A stretch of 64,000 nucleotides of DNA from DATKPE01 sp033854175 (GTDB lineage Bacteria > Bacteroidota > Ignavibacteria > UBA10030 > SZUA-254): assembly GCA_033854175.1 (NCBI GenBank), contig JAWOKN010000158.1:1-64000 (forward strand). Direction: 5' to 3'. A program made the translations under genes and the position numbers. Shown here piece after piece: positions 33,513 to 42,769 of this stretch. How positions within the stretch are numbered: position 1 is the stretch's first letter; each line of letters begins with the position of its first letter. The notes beneath the pieces were generated by a model. It saw only the letters and a list, made by a program, of their open reading frames with translations. It made no database searches and was not told where the DNA came from.

Positions 33513-33681
33513 AATGATCGAGCTCTTGCGTGAGTATTCACACAAGATGCGGGGAAGGGATCTCGATGATTTTGAAATGATGCGGAAACGTGATAAAGAC
33601 GATGAGGATCTGGATGAGCTATCGCGCAGGAACCTCTTTGCTCTCCTGGAAAAATACGTTCCGGAACGCTTCTGGAAATAA
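33490..33681 (+). CDS. Small charged protein
   Basis: 63 residues from the ATG at 33490; an in-frame ATG at 33466 is possible. It overlaps the end of the membrane protein gene by 23 bases in another frame. The sequence is helical and strongly charged (MMRKRDKDDEDLDELSRR) with a conserved-looking end LLEKYVPERFWK. No family was recognised. The tight overlap and sensible composition support a real small gene. Confidence 0.5.
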   Translation: MTKVEQHKMIELLREYSHKMRGRDLDDFEMMRKRDKDDEDLDELSRRNLFALLEKYVPERFWK

Positions 33682-33690
33682 TCCGATACG

Positions 33691-33721
33691 TCATACCGTT
33701 TTTTCCCCGAATCCGGTATGA
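33691..33721. repeat. Inverted repeat before the addB-like gene
   Basis: TCATACCG and CGGTATGA form an 8-bp stem around a 15-base loop that includes six T. It lies between the small charged gene and the addB-like gene and might be a weak terminator or an operator. Confidence 0.35.
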
Positions 33722-33755
33722 TACGTAGCTCTGCTGGTACCATAGTTCATCCCCG

Positions 33756-36700
33756 ATGCCGATACTTCTTCAGAAAAATATCCCCTACCATGTCGATGAT
33801 CCGCAAGGTGTCATAGAACATCGATTGCGGGAGGGAAGGGGACAGTCATTCATCCACATTGTTCCGACAAACCGGAAGGTAAGGGATGCCGAACGCAAAT
33901 ATCTCCGCCTTCTTCCCGGTACGGCGGGTGAACGATTCCGGTTGTTTACACTCCAGACGCTGGCCGTCGAATTCCATGCCATTCTCTCCCCTCTGCGGCG
34001 CTTCGTTGACGGTCCATCGCAGGCCGTTCTTTTTCAACAGGCGATGAGAAGGATTGCGCCGTCTCTGCGGTATTTTAAGCTTTATGGGGGTTCGAGGTTC
34101 CCCCACCGCGGAACGTTGCAGAAGATTATCAATGTCATCAATAAATTAAAGAGTGAAGGTGTTTATCCGTCTCTGCTGCAAATGGAACTTGGCGGCGTGA
34201 ATACGGATGAAGAGGTGAAGTTGCGGGATCTTCTTGCCGTGTATGAGGAATACGAACGGCTGCTCGGGACGAGGTACGTCGATCCGGCCGGTTATCTGAA
34301 ATCCATCAACGAACAGTGGGACCAGGGCACAGCAGAAAAAATTTTGGAGCATTTTTTCGGAGTTGATCTCGTGGTCATTTCCGGATTTGATAAATTCTCG
34401 GATCCGGAGATTACCATGCTCGCCAGTCTCTCAGACTTGAGGGGTCTGGGAACGGTCATTTCGTTTGATTATTCCCCGGATAATCATCAGGTGTTCGGTC
34501 ATCTGGAGGAAAATTATAAAAAGTTTTTACAGATCGGTTTTTCGGAAGTAAGGAAATGGAATCCCGCTCCTTCCGCGTTCAGAAACCACATTGCAAAACG
34601 GTTCTGGCGACAGGGATCAGAGGTGCCCATTGAGGATACAACGCGGCGAGTGTCGGTGTGCAGTGCGCAGACGAGAAAGGATGAGGTGGAACTCATAGCA
34701 AAAATCATCAAGCGGCTTATCCACGATCAGCCTGATCTCCGGCCGGTGAGAATTTGCGTAACGATGTTCCAGCCGAAGCTCTATACAAACCTCTTCCGTG
34801 AGGTTTTTTCTTCGTACGAAATACCTGCAAATATTACCGACAGGTTCCCGCTGGATCAGTCTCCGTGTATCATCGGGTTGTTGTCACTCCTGACCGTCCA
34901 GGAACATAATTTCCGGCTTCGGGATATCATGCGTGCTCTCACGACGCCGTATTTTTCTTTCGGCGTGGCGGATGATGCGGTCGATCCCGGCAACCTCTAC
35001 GCACGAGCCATTGAACTCAAGATACCCGCCGGATTTTCCACTTGGATGAGGCGTATTCAACGCCGTCTCACGGAGCTCCATCAACGGATTTCTGCCGTCG
35101 GGGATGATATCGAAGAGTGGCAATTGTTGCGGGAGGAGCGGGGGCTGCGCAAGGCGGAAGCCGATCTCAAGCGTCTTTCGGAAATTTTACACCCCTTTAC
35201 CACGCCGATGCGTCCGCAGGAATTTCGGGAAAGGATCCAAACACTGCTTGCTGATCTCCATATTGTTGACCATATCATCAGCAGTTCCTCTCCCGCTCTC
35301 GGTGATGAGCAGCGGGAAAAGGATGCCCGTGCGCTCCAGAAATTTCTCTACTTTCTTGATGAGTATCTTGAGGTCATCGGGGCTGAAGACGACAACCATG
35401 ATTCCCTGCCTTTATCCTTCTATCTCGATACGCTCCGGACGGCAATTCCGCATATCCGTTATAATATCCGGCAGAAGTGGGCATCCGGAGTACTCGTGAC
35501 GACACTCGAGGAAACGCGGGGACTGGAATTCGATGTGATGATCATTGCGGGGCTCGTTGACGGGGAATTCCCGCCGGTGTACAGGCCGGAAATCCTGGTG
35601 AGCAAAAAACGGCAGGATATCACTGAACACTTTCATCCCGTCGAACACCGGTATCTGTTTTATCAGGTTGCAACGAACTTTGATCAGCGGTTATATCTGA
35701 CATTCCCGCGAAAGGATGGGAACCGCCAGCTCCTTCCATCTCCGTATATCGAAGCACTCGGCTCCGTGATTCGGCTCAATGATATGCAGGGAGATTATCC
35801 CCCCGAAATTGACGGGCATGTGTTTTCAATAACGGATGTGATTCGTCATGCCGGAACGCTCCCGAGCGTCCCCGATGCGGGGGAGTCGGAGGTTTTAAGG
35901 GTTGTTCACCTGGATGATGCGCTCAGGGCTACGCTTGATCATATGCGGCTCGCAATACGCGTCGAAACGAGCAGATTGGTGACTGCAGATGCACCATCGT
36001 ATGGAGGAATGATCCTCGATGGTCTCCGCCCTGATGCTGTGAAGTCACTTCGGGCACTGCGCGACAAGGTGTATTCGGTGACGCAGCTGGAAGCTTACGG
36101 AAAGTGTCCGTTTCATTTTTTTGTGGGGAGGATCCTGCGGCTTGCTGTGACGCCCGAACCGGAAGATCGCGTCACACCGCTTGAACGCGGTTCCGTGGTT
36201 CATGAAATACTCTTTGAATTTTATGTGGAACGGAGAAAGGAACAGCTACCTCCCTTGTCGCAGTGCGATGACCGGGAATTTGCCCTTGCTATGAACCGGC
36301 TGCAGGAAATTGCGAAGAGTTATCTGGAAAGATTTGGTGAAGGCGATCTCCTCTGGGATATCGAAAAGGAAAAAATGCTCGGGACGGCGGGACGAAGGGG
36401 AATTCTGAACGAATTTCTTGTTTACGAACGGTCATGTAACTACGCGATCCGGCCGACGTGCTTTGAAATGGCATTCGGTTCACAGGTCGGCGGAAGAAAA
36501 GCGACCGACCCCGAGTGGACGGTCCCCGAACCGGTGAGGGTGGACAGAGTGCTCTTGCGCGGGAAAATCGACCGGGTGGATGTGGGGGAACATGCCCTGA
36601 AAGTTGTCGATTATAAAACCGGTGGTGTGCCGTTTCGGAAAGATGATATCCTCGCGGGGGTCGGTTTACAACTGCCGTTATATCTCCACGTTGTTGAACG

Positions 36701-37058
36701 GATTCTGGCCGGACGGTTGGGGAAAGCGTATATACCGGCAGCGGGTGTCTATTATAGACTGCGGGATCCCGTCAGGGAGGAAATCGGCATCGGGAGTAAT
36801 CAGCATCGCGGTGTGGTTTTTGATAAATCCTCCCGCTCGCGTAATCTGGTTCAGACTGATGAGGAGCTGCGCGGACTGATTGCAACGGCGGTTACCCACG
36901 TCAACAGATATGTCGATTATATTGCCAGCGGAAGATTTCCTGTGGAGCCAAAAGATCCCGGTCGGACCTGCATACAGTGTGAGTTTATTACGGTGTGTCG
37001 TATTCAAAACATCGTTGTACCGGATCAGGATGATACCGGAAAGAAAAGCGGGCAATAA
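33756..37058 (+). CDS. AddB/RexB-like exonuclease subunit with iron-sulfur nuclease domain
   Basis: 1100 residues. The N-terminal ~700 residues are UvrD-like helicase folds without a clear Walker A (VPTNRKVRD at the expected place), as in RexB-like members. The C-terminal ~300 residues are a PD-(D/E)xK nuclease: LLRGKIDRVD, then LKVVDYKTGG with the catalytic Asp and Lys. The flanking Cys residues (GKCPFHFF, and late RTCIQCEFITVC with spacing C-x2-C-x5-C) are those that hold a 4Fe-4S cluster in AddB. The partner AddA helicase, normally next to it, is not in the window. The family repairs double-strand breaks. Confidence 0.85.
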   Translation: MPILLQKNIPYHVDDPQGVIEHRLREGRGQSFIHIVPTNRKVRDAERKYLRLLPGTAGERFRLFTLQTLAVEFHAILSPLRRFVDGPSQAVLFQQAMRRIAPSLRYFKLYGGSRFPHRGTLQKIINVINKLKSEGVYPSLLQMELGGVNTDEEVKLRDLLAVYEEYERLLGTRYVDPAGYLKSINEQWDQGTAEKILEHFFGVDLVVISGFDKFSDPEITMLASLSDLRGLGTVISFDYSPDNHQVFGHLEENYKKFLQIGFSEVRKWNPAPSAFRNHIAKRFWRQGSEVPIEDTTRRVSVCSAQTRKDEVELIAKIIKRLIHDQPDLRPVRICVTMFQPKLYTNLFREVFSSYEIPANITDRFPLDQSPCIIGLLSLLTVQEHNFRLRDIMRALTTPYFSFGVADDAVDPGNLYARAIELKIPAGFSTWMRRIQRRLTELHQRISAVGDDIEEWQLLREERGLRKAEADLKRLSEILHPFTTPMRPQEFRERIQTLLADLHIVDHIISSSSPALGDEQREKDARALQKFLYFLDEYLEVIGAEDDNHDSLPLSFYLDTLRTAIPHIRYNIRQKWASGVLVTTLEETRGLEFDVMIIAGLVDGEFPPVYRPEILVSKKRQDITEHFHPVEHRYLFYQVATNFDQRLYLTFPRKDGNRQLLPSPYIEALGSVIRLNDMQGDYPPEIDGHVFSITDVIRHAGTLPSVPDAGESEVLRVVHLDDALRATLDHMRLAIRVETSRLVTADAPSYGGMILDGLRPDAVKSLRALRDKVYSVTQLEAYGKCPFHFFVGRILRLAVTPEPEDRVTPLERGSVVHEILFEFYVERRKEQLPPLSQCDDREFALAMNRLQEIAKSYLERFGEGDLLWDIEKEKMLGTAGRRGILNEFLVYERSCNYAIRPTCFEMAFGSQVGGRKATDPEWTVPEPVRVDRVLLRGKIDRVDVGEHALKVVDYKTGGVPFRKDDILAGVGLQLPLYLHVVERILAGRLGKAYIPAAGVYYRLRDPVREEIGIGSNQHRGVVFDKSSRSRNLVQTDEELRGLIATAVTHVNRYVDYIASGRFPVEPKDPGRTCIQCEFITVCRIQNIVVPDQDDTGKKSGQ

Positions 37059-37064
37059 TCTCCC

Positions 37065-37394
37065 ATGCAGGTGATCCCTCAGAAAATTACCAGGGCGGGC
37101 ACGAATAAGATTGAAATTGAATGGAAGGACGGCCATAAGAGCCTCCACCATTTGTACGTGTTGAGGAAGTTTTGTCCCTGCGCTTCCTGTCAGACAGTAC
37201 GCGAGGCGGGCGGAAGTGCCGATCTGCTGCCTGTTCTGCAGCCAGGTCAGAACGAGCTCCGGGATATCAAGCAGGTCGGGAATTATGCAATTCAATTGAT
37301 CTGGGAGGATGGTCATACGACAGGCATCTATACCTACGATTTGTTGCGGCGGTTGTGTGAATGTGAGGAATGCAGGAAAACATTCCGGAAATAA
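37065..37394 (+). CDS. DUF971 family protein
   Basis: 109 residues. The DUF971 fold resembles the N-terminal domain of gamma-butyrobetaine hydroxylases: IEIEWKDGHKSLHHLYVLRKFCPCASCQ, then the second half IQLIWEDGHTTGIYTYDLLRR with a late CECEECR. The Cys residues (CPCASC and CECEEC) are those suggested for metal binding in the family. Its job is not established; in several bacteria it occurs with Fe-S or aromatic degradation genes. The start lies 6 bases after the addB-like stop. Confidence 0.8.
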   Translation: MQVIPQKITRAGTNKIEIEWKDGHKSLHHLYVLRKFCPCASCQTVREAGGSADLLPVLQPGQNELRDIKQVGNYAIQLIWEDGHTTGIYTYDLLRRLCECEECRKTFRK

Positions 37395-37437
37395 GTTATC
37401 TTAGGGACGTCAAGATCATAACCAATAGGGAAACAGG

Positions 37438-38529
37438 ATGAATTCTCGATTAATGAAAGTCGGCATTCTGACCGGAGGGGGCGATTGCCCTGGCTTGAAT
37501 GCGGTAATCAGGAGTATTGCGAAACCGGCCATGTCCTTTTTCAACGCAAAGGCTATAGGCATTTTGGATGGATTTGAGGGATTCGTTGATGGCCGGATGC
37601 GGGAGCTCACGAAACTTGATGTCAGCGGAATTATTAACATCGGCGGGACCATTCTCGGGACCTCCAATAAGGGTGATCCATTTCATTTTCCCCGTGAAGG
37701 TTCAAGCGGTATTTCCATCACCGATTGCAGTGATCTGGTGATGGATAATTACCGGAACTGGGGACTCGATTGTGTTATTGCCATGGGAGGTGACGGGACG
37801 ATGAATATTGCCTATAAATTGGCAAAGAAGGGAATGAATATCATCGGTGTACCGAAGACGATCGATAACGACCTCGAGGCGACTGATATTACATTCGGTC
37901 ATGATTCGGCATTGGGTATTGCGACTGAGGCAATCGACAGGCTGCAGACGACAGCCTCATCGCATCACCGGGTAATCGTGCTGGAGGTCATGGGGCGGTA
38001 TGCAGGCTGGATTGCCCTTGGCGCCGGCGTTGCCGGGGGTGCAGAGATGATTCTCATTCCGGAAATTCCGTTCAAGTGGGATTCGGTCTTTGACTTTGTC
38101 TGGAAGAGGAGTAAGGGAGCCCGCTTCAGCGTGATTGTCGTTGCTGAGGGTGCGAAACCGGCCGGTGGGGACATCGTGATAAAGGAGACTGACCGGAAAC
38201 GCACCGACCCCGTACGCCTCGGCGGCATCGGTGATCTGGTTGGCCGGTCCATCCAGGAGGAGACAAAGCTTGAAACCCGGGTTACGGTTCTGGGGCATCT
38301 CCAGCGTGGCGGGACGCCGACAGCGTTTGACAGGATCCTCGGGACGAAGTTTGGCGCCCTCGCCCTCCAGTGTGCATCAAAGGGTGATTTCGGGAAAATG
38401 GTCAGTCTGCGCGGGCGTGATGTCATAACCGTTCCGCTCGAGGATGCCATCAGTCGCCAGCGCCTCGTTCCGCCGGATTCACAACTGGTTTTTGCGGCAC
38501 GCTCTGTAGGTATCAGTTTCGGGGATTAA
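37438..38529 (+). CDS. pfkA: 6-phosphofructokinase, mixed ATP/PPi signature
   Basis: 363 residues. Active-site segments: GGGDCPGLNAVIRS, MGGDGTMN, PKTIDNDLEATD with the catalytic Asp, VLEVMGRYAGW, and LGHLQRGGTPTAFDR. At the two positions that separate ATP- from PPi-dependent enzymes there is a Gly after GGD (ATP-like) and a Lys in PKTIDND (PPi-like), the pattern of the so-called group III mixed-type PFK, members of which use ATP. It controls glycolysis. The length is slightly above the ~320 of E. coli PfkA. Confidence 0.94.
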   Translation: MNSRLMKVGILTGGGDCPGLNAVIRSIAKPAMSFFNAKAIGILDGFEGFVDGRMRELTKLDVSGIINIGGTILGTSNKGDPFHFPREGSSGISITDCSDLVMDNYRNWGLDCVIAMGGDGTMNIAYKLAKKGMNIIGVPKTIDNDLEATDITFGHDSALGIATEAIDRLQTTASSHHRVIVLEVMGRYAGWIALGAGVAGGAEMILIPEIPFKWDSVFDFVWKRSKGARFSVIVVAEGAKPAGGDIVIKETDRKRTDPVRLGGIGDLVGRSIQEETKLETRVTVLGHLQRGGTPTAFDRILGTKFGALALQCASKGDFGKMVSLRGRDVITVPLEDAISRQRLVPPDSQLVFAARSVGISFGD

Positions 38530-38556
38530 GAAGACCCGGCTATACGGATGAGGTAA

Positions 38557-39132
38557 ATGATCGAATCGTCATTGCTGCTGTCTGCCTATGCCGCAGGGTA
38601 TTTTCCCATGGCGGAATCACGGACCAGCTCGATCCAGTGGTATTCACCCGATCCCCGTGCCATTATTCCGCTCAACGGATTAAACGTATCGAGAAGTTTG
38701 CGGCAGGTAATCAGGAAAAAGATTTTTGAGATAAAGATTGATGGAGCGTTCGAGAATGTCATTCGTTCCTGTGCCATGAGGGAGGAAACGTGGATTTCGG
38801 ATGAGATCATCGAAAGTTATTGCGAGCTCTACCGCAGGGGATATGCACACAGTGTCGAGGCGTGGAAGGAGGGCTTACTTTCGGGGGGTCTCTACGGTGT
38901 GGCGCTGGGGGGTGCCTTTTTTGGCGAGTCGATGTTCAGTATCTCTAGGGATGCGTCAAAAGTGGCCCTTGTTGCGCTGGTTGATCGTCTGAATGCCAGG
39001 GGATTCCGGTTGCTCGATACTCAGTTTAGTACCCCGCATCTCAGACGATTCGGGACGATTGAAATTCCCCGGAGTGAATATCTGAGGCAGCTCCGGAAGG
39101 CTGTCCGTCTCGGTTGTTCCTTCCTTGATTGA
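38557..39132 (+). CDS. aat: Leucyl/phenylalanyl-tRNA-protein transferase
   Basis: 191 residues, at the short end for Aat. Signatures: YAAGYFPMAES, IQWYSPDPRAIIPL, HSVEAWKEGLLSGGLYGVALGGAFFGESMFS (the catalytic region; only the first 20 residues of it are counted as core), and LDTQFSTPHL. It adds Leu or Phe to N-terminal Lys/Arg, feeding the N-end rule pathway with ClpS/ClpAP, which are not in the window. It lies 27 bases after pfkA. Confidence 0.94.
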   Translation: MIESSLLLSAYAAGYFPMAESRTSSIQWYSPDPRAIIPLNGLNVSRSLRQVIRKKIFEIKIDGAFENVIRSCAMREETWISDEIIESYCELYRRGYAHSVEAWKEGLLSGGLYGVALGGAFFGESMFSISRDASKVALVALVDRLNARGFRLLDTQFSTPHLRRFGTIEIPRSEYLRQLRKAVRLGCSFLD

Positions 39133-39156
39133 TCTGATGCGACGACGACTTGTCGC

Positions 39157-39185
39157 TTGTCCTTTATGATAAACTTCCCTATCTT
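39157..39185 (+). promoter_or_regulatory. Predicted promoter of the response regulator
   Basis: TTGTCC (39157-39162) and TATCTT (39180-39185) are separated by 17 bases; transcription would start near 39192. Confidence 0.5.
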
Positions 39186-39220
39186 TCACCCGATAATTAA
39201 GGAGTAATCGGGAGTACACC

Positions 39221-39592
39221 ATGACGAATAACAAAATAAGCCTCCTTATTGTGGAAGATGACGAACAGCTGCGGAGTTCTTTACAGCGCCATCTATCAGA
39301 ACAAAACTATACTATTACGACAGCATCAAATGGCAATGAGGCGATTCCGCTTCTCTATGGCCGGGGATACAAACTAGTGATCCTTGACCTCAAGATGCCA
39401 TATCTGGACGGATTCAAAGTCTTGCAATTTGTCAAGTCCACCTTTCCCGACGTGAAGGTCATTGTCCTGACAGGTTACGGGGACCTGACGAATACACAGA
39501 AATGTAGAACTCTCGGGGCGGATGAAATTATCAATAAACCCTACGACCTTGAACACCTGTTTGATACGATCCGACATTTGACCGAAGGTTAA
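39221..39592 (+). CDS. Single-domain response regulator
   Basis: 123 residues, one receiver domain only. Acidic pocket EDDEQ at the N-terminus, phospho-acceptor Asp in VILDLKMPYLDG, Thr in VLTGYGD and Lys in IINKPYD. No output domain, so it would act by protein contact like CheY or Spo0F, or relay phosphate. The cognate kinase is not adjacent; the orphan hybrid kinase at 13.7 kb is one candidate by logic only. A GGAG-containing site (AAGGAG at 39200-39205, GGGAG nearer) precedes the ATG. Confidence 0.92.
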   Translation: MTNNKISLLIVEDDEQLRSSLQRHLSEQNYTITTASNGNEAIPLLYGRGYKLVILDLKMPYLDGFKVLQFVKSTFPDVKVIVLTGYGDLTNTQKCRTLGADEIINKPYDLEHLFDTIRHLTEG

Positions 39593-39734
39593 CGAGCCTC
39601 TTTCAAGACGCGGACGGCGTGCGGCAGCGGATCGATCACTGGAGGGGCGATACCGGTCGTTGTCAGAACCTGTTCACCGCATTCAGATCCGCACTGATGC
39701 TGTACCTGAGGACCGTTCCCTCCACGGATAAAGA

Positions 39735-39763
39735 TTGACAACGGAGGGATTTGTTTATATATT
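39735..39763 (+). promoter_or_regulatory. Consensus promoter of the secreted amidohydrolase
   Basis: TTGACA (39735-39740) and TATATT (39758-39763) are separated by 17 bases. A start near 39770 gives a ~38-base leader to the ATG at 39808 and rules out the in-frame upstream start at 39751. Confidence 0.65.
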
Positions 39764-39807
39764 TCTCCACGATGTTCAGGTCTATACACTCCAGAGGAGA
39801 ACGTACC

Positions 39808-41112
39808 ATGCGTGTCACTGCGATTGTTCTGGTGATCCTTGTTTGCAGCACCATCACACATTCCCCCGCACAGGAATCCACACCGGCGATTACGGCAATT
39901 AAATGTGGTTATTTGTTCGACGGGAAAAGTGACCGTATGATTGAGAATGCCATCGTGTTTATTGAAGGAGATACCATTAAGCAAATTGGAACCTCTCTTC
40001 CGGTTCCGGCAGATGCGACAGTTATCGACCTTAGCTCGATGTCGGTATTGCCGGGGTTGATCGATTGTCATACCCACGTGCTCCTGCAGGGAGATATCAC
40101 TTCGGCAGATTATGATGAACAGCTGCTGAAAGAATCGATTCCCTACAGGACTATTCGCGGCGCCGTGGCAGCACAGGCAGCGTTGCGCCATGGATTTACA
40201 ACGATCAGGGATGTCGGCACAGAAGGGGCGATGTATGCCGATGTGGACATCAAAAGAGCGATTGCGAACGGGATTATTGACGGACCCCGGATGTTCGTCG
40301 CCACGCGGGCGATGGCTGTCACTGGTGCCTATCCGCTCCTTGGGTATTCCTGGGAACTGGATGTTCCCCATGGCCTTCAGGTTGTCGATGGTGTTGACGA
40401 ATGCAGGAAAGCCGTCCGCGAGGAGGTGCAGTACGGTGCAGATTGGATCAAAGTGTATGCTGATCATGGATATTATTTTACGGCTGACGGATCGCTTCAC
40501 AGCATCCTCAACTTTACCCTTGAGGAGATGAAAGCGGTTTGCGACGAAGCACACAAGCTTCACAAAAAAGTTGCCGCACACGCAATTGGCCGCGAGGGAA
40601 TCGAGACTGCTCTTCGGGGGGGTGTGAACACCATTGAGCATGGAGACGGATTTGATGAGGACCTTCTCAGTCTTGCTAAGGAAAAAAACGTGTTCTGGTG
40701 TCCCACGCTTTTCATTACATCGTACGTTGCCGAGGGGAGGGCGGCAGAGGGAAGGCCGATTTACAAACAAATGATCGGCCACCAGCGGACAGCGTTTGCG
40801 AAGGGGGTCAAAATGGGCGTGAAAATCGCGTTTGGAACCGATGTGGGGGGATTTGCCTGGGATGTCAATCAGGCCGTCGAATTCAAATACATGGTCGATG
40901 ACGGGATGACGTCACAGGAGGCAATCAGATCAGCGACATCGACCGCCGCCGAATTGCTCGATGTGCAGGGAAAACTTGGCGCGATTGTACCCGGCGCATA
41001 TGCGGATATCGTTGCCGTTCCAGGGGACCCCTTCAAGGATATCAGCGCACTTGAACATGTTGATTTTGTTATGAAGAACGGAAAGGTTTACCGGACCCCT
41101 GCCTCACACTAG
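39808..41112 (+). CDS. Secreted amidohydrolase (imidazolonepropionase/Xaa-Pro dipeptidase-like)
   Basis: 434 residues from the ATG at 39808, preceded by GAGGAG. A signal peptide (VTAIVLVILVCSTITHSPAQ) sends it out of the cytoplasm. The amidohydrolase barrel has DCHTHV metal ligands, the Lys of WIKVYADHGYY (carboxylated Lys type), HAIGREG, EHGDGF and the late AFGTDVGGF Asp. The match is to the group often annotated as Xaa-Pro dipeptidase or imidazolonepropionase-like, with uncertain natural substrate. It is followed by a small NTF2-like secreted protein. Confidence 0.85.
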   Translation: MRVTAIVLVILVCSTITHSPAQESTPAITAIKCGYLFDGKSDRMIENAIVFIEGDTIKQIGTSLPVPADATVIDLSSMSVLPGLIDCHTHVLLQGDITSADYDEQLLKESIPYRTIRGAVAAQAALRHGFTTIRDVGTEGAMYADVDIKRAIANGIIDGPRMFVATRAMAVTGAYPLLGYSWELDVPHGLQVVDGVDECRKAVREEVQYGADWIKVYADHGYYFTADGSLHSILNFTLEEMKAVCDEAHKLHKKVAAHAIGREGIETALRGGVNTIEHGDGFDEDLLSLAKEKNVFWCPTLFITSYVAEGRAAEGRPIYKQMIGHQRTAFAKGVKMGVKIAFGTDVGGFAWDVNQAVEFKYMVDDGMTSQEAIRSATSTAAELLDVQGKLGAIVPGAYADIVAVPGDPFKDISALEHVDFVMKNGKVYRTPASH

Positions 41113-41126
41113 ATGGGGGGAATAAT

Positions 41127-41555
41127 ATGAAAGTACTCTGGATCGTCTTGTTGTTCTTGCCCCTGTCGCTTGTTACAGGCCAGCCGTCAACTGAAATTGA
41201 TTCACTTCTCGCACAACAGGCCGCAGCGTGGAATCGCGGTGATATCGCGGGATATATGAGTGGGTACTGGAAATCTGACAGTCTCTTATTCACCAGCGGC
41301 GGCACCATGCAGCGTGGTTGGACGTCGACGCTTGAAAAATATATGAAGAGCTACGACTCACCCGAAAAGATGGGTGTGTTGAGATTTTCCGGGCTTGAGG
41401 TTCATCTCCTTTCGCCGGCATCCGCATGGGTGTTTGGTCATTGGGAATTGGAACGGGCGCATGATCATCCCGGTGGTGTCTTCACGCTCATCCTCAGAAA
41501 ATTCCCGGAGGGCTGGAAAATTGTTCATGACCACACGTCAGCGGGTCCCAGATAA
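41127..41555 (+). CDS. Secreted DUF4440/NTF2-like protein
   Basis: 142 residues. A signal peptide (VLWIVLLFLPLSLVTGQ) is followed by a single small NTF2-like domain of the DUF4440 type: LLAQQAAAWNRGDIAGYMSG, then the GVFTLILRKFPEGWKIVHDH end typical of the family. Such domains bind small molecules or catalyse simple reactions; no catalytic residue stands out. It lies 14 bases after the amidohydrolase and is probably co-expressed with it. Confidence 0.75.
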   Translation: MKVLWIVLLFLPLSLVTGQPSTEIDSLLAQQAAAWNRGDIAGYMSGYWKSDSLLFTSGGTMQRGWTSTLEKYMKSYDSPEKMGVLRFSGLEVHLLSPASAWVFGHWELERAHDHPGGVFTLILRKFPEGWKIVHDHTSAGPR

Positions 41556-41580
41556 ACATGCAATAGGGGAAAAATAATCC

Positions 41581-42495
41581 ATGCAGGGGTCCGGCAATAA
41601 ACCGATATCTGACGTTGTATATGAAACAAACTTTCCCGGTTTGCACTTATACAAACGGGGCAAGGTGCGCGATGTCTATGATCTGGGTGAAAACCTCCTC
41701 ATTGTCGCCACGGACCGCCTGTCAGCTTTTGATGTGCTTATGCCACAGCCTATCCCCATGAAGGGGCGTGTTCTGACGCAACTGTCAAACTTCTGGTTTT
41801 CCTATACGCGGGATATTGTCCGCAATCATCTCATCAGCACCGACGTCGAAGATTTTCCACCGGAGTGCAGATGGTACTCCGATCAACTTCGCGGCAGAAG
41901 CATCCTCGTGAAGAAAACCCGGCCGCTCGCCATTGAATGTGTCGTACGTGGCTATCTCTCAGGATCAGGGTGGAACGAATATCGGCAGCATGGAACGGTT
42001 TGCGGGATCGGGCTTCCTGCCGGACTGGTCGAATCTGCAAAATTGCCACAGCCTATTTTTACACCCGCGACGAAAGCGGAAGTCGGCCATGACGAGAATA
42101 TCGATTTTGAAAGGGCTGCGGCTATTGTTGGTAAGGACTTTGCAGAGACGGCGCGGGCATACGCGTTGAGAATATATCAGAGGGCAGCCGGATACGCGGA
42201 AACCAAAGGGATCATTATCGCTGATACAAAATTGGAATTTGGAGTCTATGGGGGTGAGATTATTTTAATTGATGAAATATTGACACCGGACTCATCCCGA
42301 TTCTGGCCCCGCCAGGCGTATCGGCCTGGCAGGGCGCAGAATAGTTTTGACAAACAGTTTGTCCGTGATTATCTCCTTTCAATACATTTCAATAAACAGC
42401 CGCCCGGTCCGGATTTGCCGGATGATGTCATCAGGAAGACATCCCGATTATACTGCGAGGCATTGCAGTTGTTGACGGGTCGTGATCCTGAATGA
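41581..42495 (+). CDS. purC: Phosphoribosylaminoimidazole-succinocarboxamide synthase
   Basis: 304 residues, the longer PurC form also found in Bacteroidetes and yeast. KRGKVRDVYDLGENLLIVATDRLSAFD at the nucleotide site, VVRGYLSGSGWNEY, and the late DEILTPDSSRFW and FDKQFVRDYL. It joins aspartate to CAIR in purine synthesis. It lies 25 bases after the NTF2-like gene; no other purine genes are in the window. Confidence 0.95.
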   Translation: MQGSGNKPISDVVYETNFPGLHLYKRGKVRDVYDLGENLLIVATDRLSAFDVLMPQPIPMKGRVLTQLSNFWFSYTRDIVRNHLISTDVEDFPPECRWYSDQLRGRSILVKKTRPLAIECVVRGYLSGSGWNEYRQHGTVCGIGLPAGLVESAKLPQPIFTPATKAEVGHDENIDFERAAAIVGKDFAETARAYALRIYQRAAGYAETKGIIIADTKLEFGVYGGEIILIDEILTPDSSRFWPRQAYRPGRAQNSFDKQFVRDYLLSIHFNKQPPGPDLPDDVIRKTSRLYCEALQLLTGRDPE

Positions 42496-42769
42496 TGCAG
42501 ATGGGGTTTGAGGTCATCAGATCGCATCCAAACAGGCCTGAAGCATCGGTTTTTGGGAGTTTATGTCGCGATCTCAAGACAAGACACATGTCCCTGTGCG
42601 AGCCCGCCCCTTGTATAGCATCTCAGGCTACTTTTTCGTATCTTCACGCAACAATTTCCTGATGCTTGCGTACATATCCTTTTGTACGGCTCTACAGGCA
42701 TCATAGTCACCGCTTGTGTTCAGAATGTTAATCCATCATCAATAAATTCTCTCATCCATGGAGGATACC

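Noticed and set aside
39589..40782. A 397-residue minus-strand frame opposite the secreted amidohydrolase
   Set aside because: It is the mirror of a clearly functional gene with signal peptide and metal ligands; its translation has no sensible domain.
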